Program-made: the position numbers and the translations under genes
The notes under the pieces: model-generated
The model's database searches: none
What the model was told of the DNA's origin: nothing
The model's input: the letters and a program-made list of their open reading frames with translations, nothing else
NCBI GenBank assembly: GCA_028095005.1
Contig: CM051459.1
Coordinates: 315,458,513-315,522,512 of the forward strand
Origin: Rhynchospora pubera
Lineage: Eukaryota; Streptophyta; Magnoliopsida; Poales; Cyperaceae
DNA: 64,000 nt
Reading direction: 5' to 3'
In this document: piece after piece, positions 10,716-21,920 of the stretch
How positions within the stretch are numbered: the stretch's first letter is position 1
How the letters are laid out: each line of letters opens with the position of its first letter

Positions 10716-13700
10716 TTAAGAGGTAGGAGCCCTGTACTGTGAACCAGAAGCATTCCAGGTGAAGGTACTAGTCGGGGAACCCGTAGGAGACTCAGTTCCA
10801 TCATTTTTTGGCTCCACGATGAAGCCTGATACATAGAACAAATCCGATAAGATGATGTGAGCCAGTTCGGAAATTACAGAGACAAGTCAAAGAATACACA
10901 TACCAGCACTATCAGGAGTCAGACAGTCACCAACATAATTAGAGTCAATTGGCCCAATTTCCGACCCTACTCTGTCAACATTTAAATCCTCAAGGAGCTG
11001 TCCCAGTAAAGAGAAACCATCTAAAAAAAAAGGGGGAAAGTGATGAGTTCAGACTGGTAAACAAATGCCATAAATATGATAAAAGTAGCGATGAACTCAC
11101 GAGAAGAGTCTGGGGGGATCATCAAAGGAGAAACGTCAAAAGACGGACTAGCCTCAACCACTGTGAATGCATCTGAAGCAAGAAAAAGGAAAACATTGTC
11201 GGTATTGAAAATTCAGCAGAAAGGATATGAGGAGTATTAAGGCTACTTACGATCAATGGGATTTTCACCCAGAAGATCATCAGTGGAATCCTCCTCCACT
11301 CCATAATCCGGGCTAGCAGAATAATCCACCAACTCTTCGTCATCTTCGACGATAGCAAATGGGTCAACTGATGATGGCCCAGCAGGGAAAGTCATTACAT
11401 TAACAATGTCATCAACTGAAGAAACACCGCTATCAGAAAGCATGTCAACTAAAGCAGACTCTGATTGCCTCAGATGAGACCCTCCTGCAGGGGTGCTACT
11501 TTGAGGAATGTATGGAGATAATCCCTGGAAAGGAGAAAATGTCCCGGAAAGACGGGAAATGTGGGAGACAAGCGCTTCAGAAGAAGGAGGAATGTTGGGC
11601 TGCACGAGACCTATTTCCAAAAGTAGCAAGTCAGGAAAATTCTTAAGCAAAATATTATGAAACATATGTAAGATAAAAATATATACCTGAAAGCTGTAAG
11701 GGAGGCCCAATACTGGTTCCTTGCCTAGTAATAGAAGGACCAGCACCAAGATCAGAGAACCTCGGTAGAGGAGATCTCACAAGTGGAAAATCATCTAAAT
11801 CATCACTCTCTGAGTCTGGAAAAAATAGTGGAAGTGGTTAACCAATGGCCATACATATAAAATGGGGGCAGAAGGAAAACTAGATCAAACTCATACCTGA
11901 AGGAGAAGTATTCACTGGAACACCAAATTCAGTGGGTTCTCGAATACGCAGTGGCTGAGAAAGGGACGCCGATTTTTGAACTTGCGAACCAGATTTAGGA
12001 GGTACTCGATGATCATTGCTAGGCAAAAAACGAGGAAGAGGCTGAATACTACCTGTTATACCTCGCCAATCCTGCAAACGAAGAAACTCTGACTGAAGCG
12101 TAGGACGAGGGAGACGATGTGGCTGAGGATCCCGTCTTCCCACAGGAATAGGACTAGAGGAGCGCCTTCGAGGGTATACTGCTTCCTTGAGACGATTTTC
12201 GGATAAAGAATGGTGAGCAGATATCAAACCACGTAGCCAACGCCTGTGGCGGACTGTAAAGCCACCTACACGAGAAGCATGAGGGATAGTGAACCTAATG
12301 CCAGTCCTAAGGCGCCAAACAAAGGAGCAATACTTGGCAAATGATGTCAATGAGGCCCTCGGTGGACGAGTAGGAATGGTGGAGGAAGGAATATCTTGAT
12401 CAAAACCGAATTGCCATGCAGCACGCTGGGGACAATAGAGTTCCATAGAAACATCGTTTCCGATTCTGCAAGGCAAAAGGCATTCCCTGATACTGATAAA
12501 GAAATCTTGTTGCTCAGAAGATAATATAGGGTGTCCCCTTTCATCCCTGATGTCCACGGCTGATTGCCCTGCATTGCTGTCAATATTAGTGGGTAATCCT
12601 TCGTTAAAAACACGGAGCCCGAGGTGTGGTTGATACCTCCAGAAATGAAGATGGATTTTAATTTGATCCCCAGGATAAATGGGTGCCCCTGCGATATGAC
12701 TCAGGAAAGGAAGCTGTTTCCTTAGTTCAGCTGACATAATCACTCCATAGTAGTCTCTCCAATATGCGTGTAACCACCCATGTATCAGATGAAGTGGAAC
12801 AACAACATGACTGTTTGAAGGGTCTCTTGCAGAAGTAATCTCTCTCAGTGATCTATAAATATTGGCTAAGGCCGGAATAGCCAACGAAATTGGAAACCCT
12901 CGAGCAAGAGCATTTGCAATCACGAAAACGCCTGGGCGGATTTTATCAGCAGGACGGCACACCACCACAAAGTAGTTAATCCACCAGGCCAGAAATGCAG
13001 TCAAAATAGTTTCCTTATCCAAAACACATGAACTCAAATCTGAAAACTCAGGACCTTTCCCTTTGGCTCTGATACTTCCGGAACCGTGACCTGTGCCAAA
13101 TGGGTCATTTGGGTTGGCAAACGGAGCAGAAGTGCCCCAAGCACGAGGATCACCATCAGAAACTCGGTTCATGAAAAATCTAATCCAATCGTAAAAGGGA
13201 ACATCAGCACTCTGACCTCTGCTCAAGCGAGCATTCGAGAGTTCATAATATATATCAAAGATTTTGCGAAGCGAATCAGGGTAACACATGTTGCCATTTG
13301 AGTTTCTTCCAAATAATTCTGCATCCGGGGGAACTCTCTCCTCATAAGGATATCCAGAGATGGGGAGTCCAGCAAGACGAGAAAGCTCCCAGAGGTTGAT
13401 GGTCATTTCACGATCAAACAAGAACAAGGTGTTGGTGGTATAGTTCCAATTTGAGACAAAAGCCCGGAACAAAGCTGGATGTGGATTATACTCAAAAAGA
13501 CACAAAAACACTGCCTCATAAAGATGAACCCGTGTTAGTAAAGGTCGCAAATGGGTCAGAATAAATTGTGTCCATTCAATTTGACCTGCACTCCTTATTA
13601 GGTGACCACGCACGTACAAATATTCAGGAGACCAAGGAGTAACCCTTCCTGCATTCATTTTTGTGCACAATAAATGGATAGAAGAAGGTTCAGCTGACCC

Positions 13701-14036
13701 AACAGGGTTAAGAAAAATGCACCACCTATTTTCCAGAGAATCCCTTCTCGCAGAATCATCATCTAAAGAGGGGGCATGAATAAAAAGGTTGCGAGTGAAA
13801 GTCCATGTATTAGGTTCAGCCATTGGTAAAGGATTTGGTAGACTGGATAAGAACCGAGTTGGTCGGTGGCGAGTAAGTAAGCCTCTATAAATATCTCCAC
13901 CCGCTAATATCCGATTTCTCCGAATGGCATGAAGATGTTGGTAACGGTTGTTCGGGTTAAGACGGTGGATATAACGAGAGATTCTTCGATCCAATGGGTC
14001 ACACGGCGGGCCCCTTGAAGCATCTGGCGGATCCAT
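10716..14036 (-). CDS. Plant mobile domain (PMD, aminotransferase-like) protein, six exons, antisense gene of Tat-type element 2
   Basis: I assemble six exons, all GT-AG: 14036-11897, 11815-11687, 11610-11251, 11172-11101, 11020-10904 and 10825-10716. All five introns are phase 1. The sum is 2928 nt, or 975 residues plus TAA, with no stop or shift. I chose the start MDPPDASRG (14036) because the upstream extension is only a poly-Phe run from an A24 tract. The PMD core lies around residues 190-260 (EAVFLCLFEYNPHPALF, then FDREMTINLWELSRLAGLPI) and continues with LAIPALANIYRSLREI and HLIHGWLHAYWRDYY. The C-terminal exons are acidic and Ser-rich. PMD occurs in host MAIN/MAIL1 proteins and in many plant transposons; its biochemical role here is unknown. 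The gene begins 130 bp left of LTR-like region B, which may supply its promoter. Confidence 0.8.
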
Positions 14037-14059
14037 AAATATCCAGAGAAAGCCTGTCA

Positions 14060-14083
14060 AAAAAAAAAAAAAAAAAAAAAAAA
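14060..14083 (+). repeat. Poly(A) homopolymer of about 24 bases
   Basis: A run of A on the plus strand (T on the minus strand) just upstream of the PMD gene start. It may serve as a promoter-proximal T tract. It also creates a spurious poly-Phe extension of the reading frame. Confidence 0.9.
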
Positions 14084-14113
14084 GAAACAACAGTCATGCA
14101 ATAGGAGAAAAGA

Positions 14114-14169
14114 CACCAGAGCACGCCGCTCAAACATGGTTCTCCCGACCCGCTCTGGTGGGGGGCATT
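14114..14169 (+). promoter_or_regulatory. PPT with adjacent stem-loop, element 2
   Basis: CACCAGAGC (14114-14122) pairs with GCTCTGGTG (14152-14160), 9 of 9. The PPT ggtggggggca (14157-14167) overlaps the right arm, and TGTTGACC starts at 14170. The loop sequence is unrelated to that of the element 1 copy at 4250-4306. Confidence 0.7.
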
Positions 14170-16270
14170 TGTTGACCCCTAAAATATCGTCATAATTTCC
14201 TGGTCAACCTGTGAGTAGGTTCTGGGTCTACTAAATGGTCAAACCGGACATTTGATGCACAAATAAATTACCAAGGAATTATCCCGGGTCAGTCGGAGAT
14301 GAGTAATAAATGGCTTTATATTTTCACGTCTGATACTATGATGTGATATAGATTATAAGCCATGCAAAAAATATGGGTGATTATATAATTTCATGCATAT
14401 GTGAAAATTATATAATTATGCGAAACCAGTACCATCGAATAGACAATGGGTGCATCAAAATTCATACTCAGACATCTGTTTCGGCCCACTCGAAACTCAG
14501 AACAAAAAAAAAGAGAAAATGAATGGCCCAAATAAAATAAAAAAGAGAAGGATTCGGCCCGAAAATTAAAAGGGAGAAACAGAAGCCCAGTAACCCTCTT
14601 CTTTCCCACTCGTCCCTGTGCTCTCTCTTCCGACAGCTTCTCCGTATCTCACGCGAAACAAACACTCGCGCCTAACAAGCTACGCCACTCCCTACTCTAC
14701 GCCGCTCCCTACTATCATTTATCACCAACTGACAATAGACAGCGAGAATCTCGTCAGAAACACATCCAATTTCCTCTCTAAATCAACTCATGGCAGATTC
14801 AAACTTGCAATGATGAAGGTTGTAGTAGACAGAATTATGAGAACTATGAGAACATGGAAACACTGTTGAATGGCGATAAGGATGAGTATGTACTAAGCTA
14901 CAGAGCATCAATTTGAGTCATGAGGCATTAATTTGAGGGGACAACAAAGAAGAACTCTAGTCATCATTACCACCTATTCCAGTGCATTGAGCCAAATTAG
15001 TTACCAGGGATCATTTGTGGAGATAGTGTTTGATCAATTTAGAAAGATAGTGCGTCAGAATTTTGAAATCGTGGCATAATGATAATCATATATCCCAAGC
15101 TGATGCGGCTAAAGCAATTGGAGTTTGCCATTAATCAACCTTGTTGCTGGTTCGGTCAAATTGGAATACTGAGGAGATAAAGCTATGATAGCACGATCCT
15201 CAAGCAATAGTGTTCCCAGAAAAAATACTGAGATAGGAGTTTTGATGAGATGACATAAAAAAAAAAGAAAGAAGGCAAAACCAAGCAAAACAGAAAAACA
15301 AGGATGAATAAAGTGAAAACTGATGTAATAAAAAGGGGATAGTATTGAGTTGATAAATGACAATGAAATGGGTTCACTAAACTAAAGAAACTCAATGCAT
15401 GAGAAAATTTCAAAAATAGCCACATTTCCCTGATAAAAAAAAAAGGAACAAGTTACATTTTACAATGGCAAATTTTATAACAGTGAAGAAGATTAAGTGA
15501 TGATGGAGGAACAACCATGTGATACATCAGATATATATATCAAGGAAGCTGAGAGGCTACCTTGGATAGAATTACAAAGCTCAAGGCAGTTGTGTTATTT
15601 ACTGGAAACAGTAAAAAAAGAAAGAACTGAAGATGAATGAGCTTTAACTTTGGCGCCAGAAGTTAAATAACCAGATGAATGATGATTGAAGGCCTGTGCA
15701 CAGTGAAGACCTATTCAAATGGAGAAAGAAATGACTAAAATACCCACCAGGGGCATAATGGTCTAATCCCTTCAAGGCACATATTATTGGTGCCATCTAC
15801 AGCAACCAGTGGAACTTCCCTATAAAAAGGGGTGTCAGGAGCCATGCAAAACATCCAGAAACACACAACAAGACCCTTACATACGATACACACTCACACC
15901 CCAGCAATCAAGTTCAAAAACCAGAAACTCACAGACAGGAGATATCAAGCACAAAGCCAACACTTTGTTCACACCTGTGAGGAGAGGAGTATTTTTTTTT
16001 CTTTTAGGATAGCAAAAAAAAAAAAAAAAGAGTGTTAGTAGAAGCAATAGCTTCATATTTTCAGTTGTGATCAACCATCTGTACTACTCTTTTGTGTAAT
16101 TTGAGTAAGTGAAGTAAGAGGCTTTCCTTCCCTTTTGTAACTCATCTTTTCCTTTATATACTTTTTCTGGTTCATGCACACATAGCAGAAATGTAAGGAG
16201 TAACTAACAAAATGTTTGATGTAAATATGTATATAAGTACATTTATCTAACATAAGTATTAGTAACAATG
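14170..16270 (+). mobile_element. LTR-like region B (3' LTR start of element 2; right end unresolved)
   Basis: Starts TGTTGACC right after the PPT. A TATA box (tataaaaagg, 15821-15830) lies 1.65 kb in. T-rich sequence with tttgtaa/ttgtaac motifs around 16090-16140 could be the R/poly(A) zone. It does not align by eye with region A beyond the start and the PPT, so the two belong to different families or are very diverged. The right boundary was not found. Confidence 0.5.
15821..15830 (+). promoter_or_regulatory. TATA box of LTR-like region B
   Basis: The sequence cctataaaaaggggtg is a strong plant TATA context on the plus strand, at the expected place for an LTR promoter. Confidence 0.5.
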
Positions 16271-18720
16271 TAGGAAAAACTAAAACTCATTCTCATTTTT
16301 ATATCATATTTTTATGTTATGTACTCATGTGGCCTAGAAATCATTAGCTATGTTTGTAGCTAAGCATGCATGCTTAATATTAAGAATATTATCATGATAA
16401 AAAAAGGAAATAAATAAAAGTGGACAACAACAAGGACAATAAACATGGACAGCAGGTTAAAATAAAAAAAAAACAAAGGACAGCAGGTATTGGAATCCAT
16501 GGAGTAGCACTAAAGGAGGCAATCACCTCAGCATAAGCCATGCTAAGAAGGAGTTGTGTAGAGGAAGTCAATTGTGTCAGCCTAATAAGCTTGCTGTTTC
16601 ATGAACACAAGCTGTTGGGATTCACACATTTCTATTCCTTTCCAATGCATACAAGGATGCCTCTACTTCAACCATGCCAAGAGGAAGCAATGCACTGGAG
16701 ACTCTCTCGTGTTGAGTTAATGGTTTGTTGTATCCCAGCAACAAATCAATACATTCCCTTTTCAAGTCGACACAATGCTGCCTCATCATAACCACCATGG
16801 TCAGACCAAAATACAAGAGGGTCCCCATACTGCCATAATCCCCATGATGTAATTGAAGGCTCACACACACTCAAAGGGATGCCAACATGCTCATATGTCG
16901 ATCTCTGGGCTCTCTGCATCAACATAAAAGTGCATCAATGAAGGGAAAGGCAACCATCAGTGCAATCACCATGGCCAAAACAATCGGAGAAGAAACTCTT
17001 GGATGGAGATACTCGACAATCAAATTGACGATGCAATCACCTTCCTGCATCTGTCACCAAGCTCATAGACACCATATTTGACCCCCACCATGGCCAGTCA
17101 ACTGTATCGACCAACTCACCATGGCAGACCGTGGTTGAGGTGTAGCGCTATGCTAAAGAGCGTCGGCAACCAAATTGAGACTACACCAAGTTTTATGGAT
17201 CCACCACGATGCTCTCTGATGCATTCCCTAGGCCCAATGATCCCCAGGAGTAATCAATTGCTATCAGTTCCAACTTCGAAACCCTAGAGGCGATTACAGC
17301 CAGGCAGTGCCTCCCACGACCGACAAAGGGGTCCCACTACCTCAAGACGATCAAACGACGACAGGCGGAGCTTTCCTGATGCCTGACGGCGCCGCAATGA
17401 GCTCGAGTATGCATTCATGGCGGTTTCTCCATCGACAGTTCGACGGAGGAGGAAGGGAGAAAAGAAGAAAGAAGGGGTTTCAATTCCAAAATTGCGTAGG
17501 CATGGAGTACGATGAAACGGCCAAAGCCATACCCACTGACAGCGGGACCCAGTAGCAAAGGGATTAGTTATATCGTAAAATACAGGGCGTATGGGAGTAG
17601 CGGGATAGTTTTAAACAAACCGTCCCTAATTCCGTGATCTTCTGTGGGATTTTTCATGTGACGAGTCAACATGGTGTAACAATCCACTGACAACCAATGA
17701 GAGCACGCCATGTGTTCCCTTCCTCACAGCTGGAGTCGCTGATGATCTCTTATTCTCTTCGCTGGCATGGACCAACCAGAATTTGCCATGTGGCTTCTCT
17801 GCTGATGTGGCATCATCTTATTGCTGGAGACTTCAAAAATTCATAGAAATTCAACCGTAACTCAGAAAAATCCAAACCAAATTTCTACAGGACCAGAAAA
17901 ATATGGAGAATACAGTCATGCCAAAACCATAACCAAAATCCAAACATAATATTTTAAATCCATATTCCAAAATCTGACCAATCACAAATTACCATCTCAG
18001 CCTTATATTTATTTTAAAATCCAGCAACCTTTAAAAATTCATGAAAAATCACAGGAGGTTCAGAAAAATATGAGGAAAAATCCTGGAAGCTCATGAGAAA
18101 TAAAAGAAGTCTATTTGGCTAATCATCACCACTATAAACACTACCAAATATATTCCTACCATTATCCTCTCCTAGATATTATGGAGAAAAGCCATTTCGG
18201 CAAAGGCTCAAAGGCTCATGATCAAATCCCTGAAGACATGGATAATATTATAAAATTCAGAAAGTCATACCGGAATACTAGCACGACCGAGTCTAGTGCT
18301 CCGTTTATGACTTGAGATAAAGCTCATCATAACCTCAAGTGATCAAAACCACCAGACGGTCATCGTCATGACAGGTGTGGATAAAAATGGAGACACTGAG
18401 TACTGTTGCTAACAAACAAGAGTACTGGTGAAGTATCAAGCTCAATGATCTGGTTAAATTGAGACTCGCTAACCTCAAAATGATGGGTAGTGAGATCTAT
18501 CACGATGTCACGGGACTCTATCAAGAAACCCGAAATAATATGCAAATCAGATGAAGACCAAAACAATATTCAAGCAAACTGATAAAATTCCAAAGAGAAG
18601 ACAAATTACACCGCAAGATATTATCGGTGAAGAATATGGATCTATCACGTACGAGCAGAACTCTTTGCAGTCTGAGAAAAGCTCACAATGTTGTCCCAAG
18701 CCTGCTGAGACGATGAAAGC
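16271..18720. other. Unassigned stretch between LTR-like region B and the repeat array
   Basis: Contains acagcaggt motifs (about 16445 and 16480) like those of the 9.3-kb repeat, a GC-richer part (16880-17560) without a recognisable protein, and AT-rich sequence (17820-18110) with phrases shared with 9064-9260. Several short open frames exist but none resembles a known family. No gene is supported. Confidence 0.35.
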
Positions 18721-18733
18721 CACAATTATCAAA

Positions 18734-19010
18734 GGCGCCCGCTCTCTCGAGAAGGCAGGAGGTCCTATCTTGAGTGTATGCAATCTACCCGCCAGAGATA
18801 ACATATGCCAACACTGTTGACTCAGGCACACAGCATTATGATCCTATCAAAGATATGCAAATATTGTCACTATGGACAAATTCCACATCATCATACCCGT
18901 ACCTTGGGGAAAGATCATATTTTTATTTCAGGAGTCTACGATTATCTAAGGCACCCGCTCTCTCAAGAAGGCAGGAGGTCCTAACTTGAGTGTTTGCAAT
19001 CTAACCGCCA
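18734..19010. repeat. Pair of about 65-bp direct repeats
   Basis: The phrase cccgctctctc(g/a)agaaggcagg, continuing into gaggtccta..cttgagtgt, occurs near 18738 and again near 18952, about 215 bp apart. It leads into the hairpin array. Confidence 0.65.
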
Positions 19011-19626
19011 AGGATACATCAAGGCCAACACCGTTGCTGTAAACGACTCCCTCATATTATATTAAAGACCTTATCCCAGATCACACCGCTACGTCAGATG
19101 GATCCATAATCCTTACCCAAATAATACCCTCATTCAGAAACCTTCAACATGTTCCTTAGTCACATTACTTATGCTTCAAACAGCTCAGTAATGTCGACTT
19201 GACCTATCTTTTAAATCAACAACCAGATCTCACACAACAAAACTTACCTCTTTCGGTGCTGGAGGGAAATTACAATGTTCCGGTCGGAAGCCGGACATTA
19301 CCTGAACACTCGCAAAGATTGCCGAGCGTCACCCTATTGACTTTCCTTGGCTAAATGCCAAGCATTATGTCGCATTGACGCTTGATCAGGAATCAAGCGA
19401 AGCTTCAACAGCTGGTCAGAGACTGAGTGTCAGATGAACACTCCCATGATCGAGAACCAACTGTTCATAACGTACCGGTCGGCAGCCGGACGTTACTTGA
19501 ACGCTTAGCGTCACTTGAGTGACTTGTCTTGCCTAGATGTCAAGCATTACGTCACATTGAACGATTGGTCAGAGACTGAGCGTCAGAGGTACGCTCCTAT
19601 GATCGAGAACCAATTGTCACCCGCAC

Positions 19627-19705
19627 CTAGGGAAGCCAAGGGGCAGCTGACTTAGGTAGCACCCGCGCGCATAAGATTTTTGGACGCCCACAAACCCAAG
19701 GGTCT
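19627..19705. repeat. Direct repeat near the left part of the hairpin array (partner at 21080-21155)
   Basis: Shares gggaa..(g)ccaaggggca, gcacccgcgcgcataag and the sequence around acgccca(c/t)aaaccca with 21080-21155. The two copies bracket the densest part of the array, 1.45 kb apart. Confidence 0.7.
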
Positions 19706-21079
19706 GGCGAAGGATAGTTTCAATGCTTCGGGTGAGAGCCGAACTGTTGAAACCTTGGATATTTCAGGTGGCAGCTGAACTATCTATTGAACGTTTGAAT
19801 AACAATCAGGGTCCCTTGCGAGGTTTCGAGTAACACTTGGACTATCTGCATGATATCTCGGTTGGCTACCAAGTATCGTCAGAGTATTCCAAAGGAGGAT
19901 CGAGCCGTCTGCTCAATACCCGTTTGGCGATCAAACGTCACTTTAACATCTGACTGGCATCCTGATGAAGTTCGGACACTTCAGGTGGCAGCTGAACTGT
20001 CCATTGAACGACCGACTAGCAATCGGATTCCTTTCAACATTTCGAATAACAGTCAGACTATTGTTTGATATCTCGGCTGGCTACCAGGTATCACCTCAAT
20101 ACTCTGAGTGAGGATCGAATTGTTACTTATCTGATTGGCGAGTGGACGTCACTTCAACGGTTCGAAGAATAATCGAGTCATCTGTCCGATAAGTTGGCTG
20201 GCTACCAGATATCACTTCAGAGTCTCAATTATGATCGAATCAGAAGGGAACATCTGACTGGCACCCAGATGTCATTTCTAAACGATTCGAATAGCAATCG
20301 GACCAATTGTTTGGTACTTTGGCTGGATACCAAGTATCACCTCAATACTCCGGATGATAATCGAATTGGCACTTAACACTTGGCTGGCAACCAAGCGTCT
20401 TCGGTTCAGGTGGCAGCTGAATCGATTCCTGGATATTTGACTTGCGACCAGATGCACTGTCGACACCTCAAGCAACAATCGGATAACCTGTGGGATATCT
20501 TGGCTGGATACCAGATATCACCTCAGTATCTCGAATGATGGTTGAACCGTCTACTCAATGTCTGAATAGCAACCAAATGTCTCCTGAACGCTCTGAACAA
20601 CAATCGGATTATCTGTTTGATATTTTGGCTGGCTACCAGATATCACCTCTGTACTTCGGATGGAGATCGGAACGTCACTTAACGTCTGATTGGCAACCAG
20701 ATGTCTTGACGATTCGAATGACAGTCGAATCGTTCCCCTGATACCTTGGATGAAAACTAGATACCACTTCAACGCTTCAAATGGCAACTGGATCGTCTAC
20801 TTGATATCATGGCTGGAAACCATGTATCAACGCAACGCTTCAAGCGACAAGAGAACCGTTTATTTGATATCTTGGCTGGAAACCGAGTATCACCCCAAGA
20901 AAAAGAAACCGAACATTGCCAAATGTCACTTCAACGCTTCGGGAGCAAACCGAACCGTCACTTTGAACATCGCCAAATGTCACTTTTAACGGAAGCCACT
21001 CCGTCTATTGAACGTCTTGGTCAGGTACCAGATGTCACTTAACGATCTATGCCCATCGAACGAGCGTCACCCCGCTTAC

Positions 21080-21155
21080 CGGGAAAGGTCAAGGGGCAAC
21101 CGACTCGGGTCGCACCCGCGCGCATAAGTTTTTAACGCCCATAAACCCAGGGGTC
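21080..21155. repeat. Direct repeat near the right end of the hairpin array
   Basis: Partner of 19627-19705, with the same order of motifs (aaggggca, cacccgcgcgcataag, aacgcccataaaccca, ggggtccggcg). Confidence 0.7.
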
Positions 21156-21639
21156 CGGCGTCTTTAACATCCACAAGCCCAGGGGCGTGATGTCAACTCC
21201 AAAAAAAAAAAGAAGAAAACAACCTCAAGCACCGTATCAACCAACTTTAACGATCTGATCAGGGATCAGATGTCACTTTCAGACAACCTCTACAAAGATC
21301 AACAGGAAGTCTAAGAAACCCGCTTCAGGAAGCCCATGCCTTATAAAAACAAAAATGCAAACCATAAGAGCCTGAATCTTGATTCAGCACATTACAAAGA
21401 GAACTCGGAAAACGAGAAGATTACAAGCGTCCAATGATGACAGTCAACCGAAACCTCCACAAGCTAAGAATTCTAGAGACTGCTGTCCCCTGCAATCCAA
21501 AGTCCACAAAAAAAATATAATAATATGATATATTAATATTGCATTGCAGTAGTAATATTAATAATAATAATAAAAAAAAATATATAGAAATGCATGATAG
21601 GACCGCTAATTGCATATTTACAATTCCCTAACAGCTCAC

Positions 21640-21920
21640 GACACACAATCCTTTGATTTTCCCGATCTAGAGGTGCTCCTGACCATGTCGGAGGTAATTA
21701 ACAGTAGGGGCTTGCGCCTACTGGAAAGAAAGGACCCCTTCAAATAATAAACCCTCGTGGGAGCTCAAGACCGTACAGTTACCGCGCTTCGGGGTGGTAT
21801 CGGTATCGGCCTCTTGAGGCTCGCGAGGGGTATCTGATCCGCATTCTTTTTTGCCCCTCAATCCGAGACCGGATTTTCCTCTGTTGATCCGAGGGCCGTG
21901 AAAAAGTGCGATACACCATG
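21640..21920. repeat. Conserved block, copy 2 (matches 10322-10640)
   Basis: Contains the same ordered motifs as copy 1, including the perfect CAGTAGG/CCTACTG hairpin at 21702-21723 with the identical loop ggcttgcg. To the right the sequence changes to unrelated AT-rich DNA near 21930, so any antisense gene expected there is missing. Confidence 0.75.

Larger units (their letters stand above)
19270..21310. repeat. Array of short hairpin-forming repeats with covarying stems
   Basis: About 2 kb made of degenerate units of roughly 70-80 bp, each carrying one or more short inverted repeats with a conserved loop and changing arms. Loop gtggcag: hairpins at 19757-19784, 19974-20002 and 20401-20425 share TTCAG/CTGAA but have outer stems GATA/TATC, GACA/TGTC and TCG/CGA. 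Loop tcgg(a/c)ag: AATGT..ACATT at 19274-19299, and AACGT..ACGTT in the related unit near 19470. Loop ctgg(c/a)(t/a)a: CATGG/CCATG near 20805, CTTGG/CCGAG near 20870. No protein is recognisable in any frame. Confidence 0.8.

Noticed and set aside
14037..14090. N-terminal extension MFLFFFFFFF of the PMD gene
   Set aside because: It is created by the A24 homopolymer; the downstream ATG at 14036 fits better.
15109..15425. Hydrophobic minus-strand ORFs rich in Phe/Leu
   Set aside because: They come from AT-rich LTR sequence read on the T-rich strand and overlap each other in different frames; not genes.
18115..18989. Short ORFs near the direct repeats at 18.7-19.0 kb
   Set aside because: They are not conserved between the two repeat copies and have no recognised motif.
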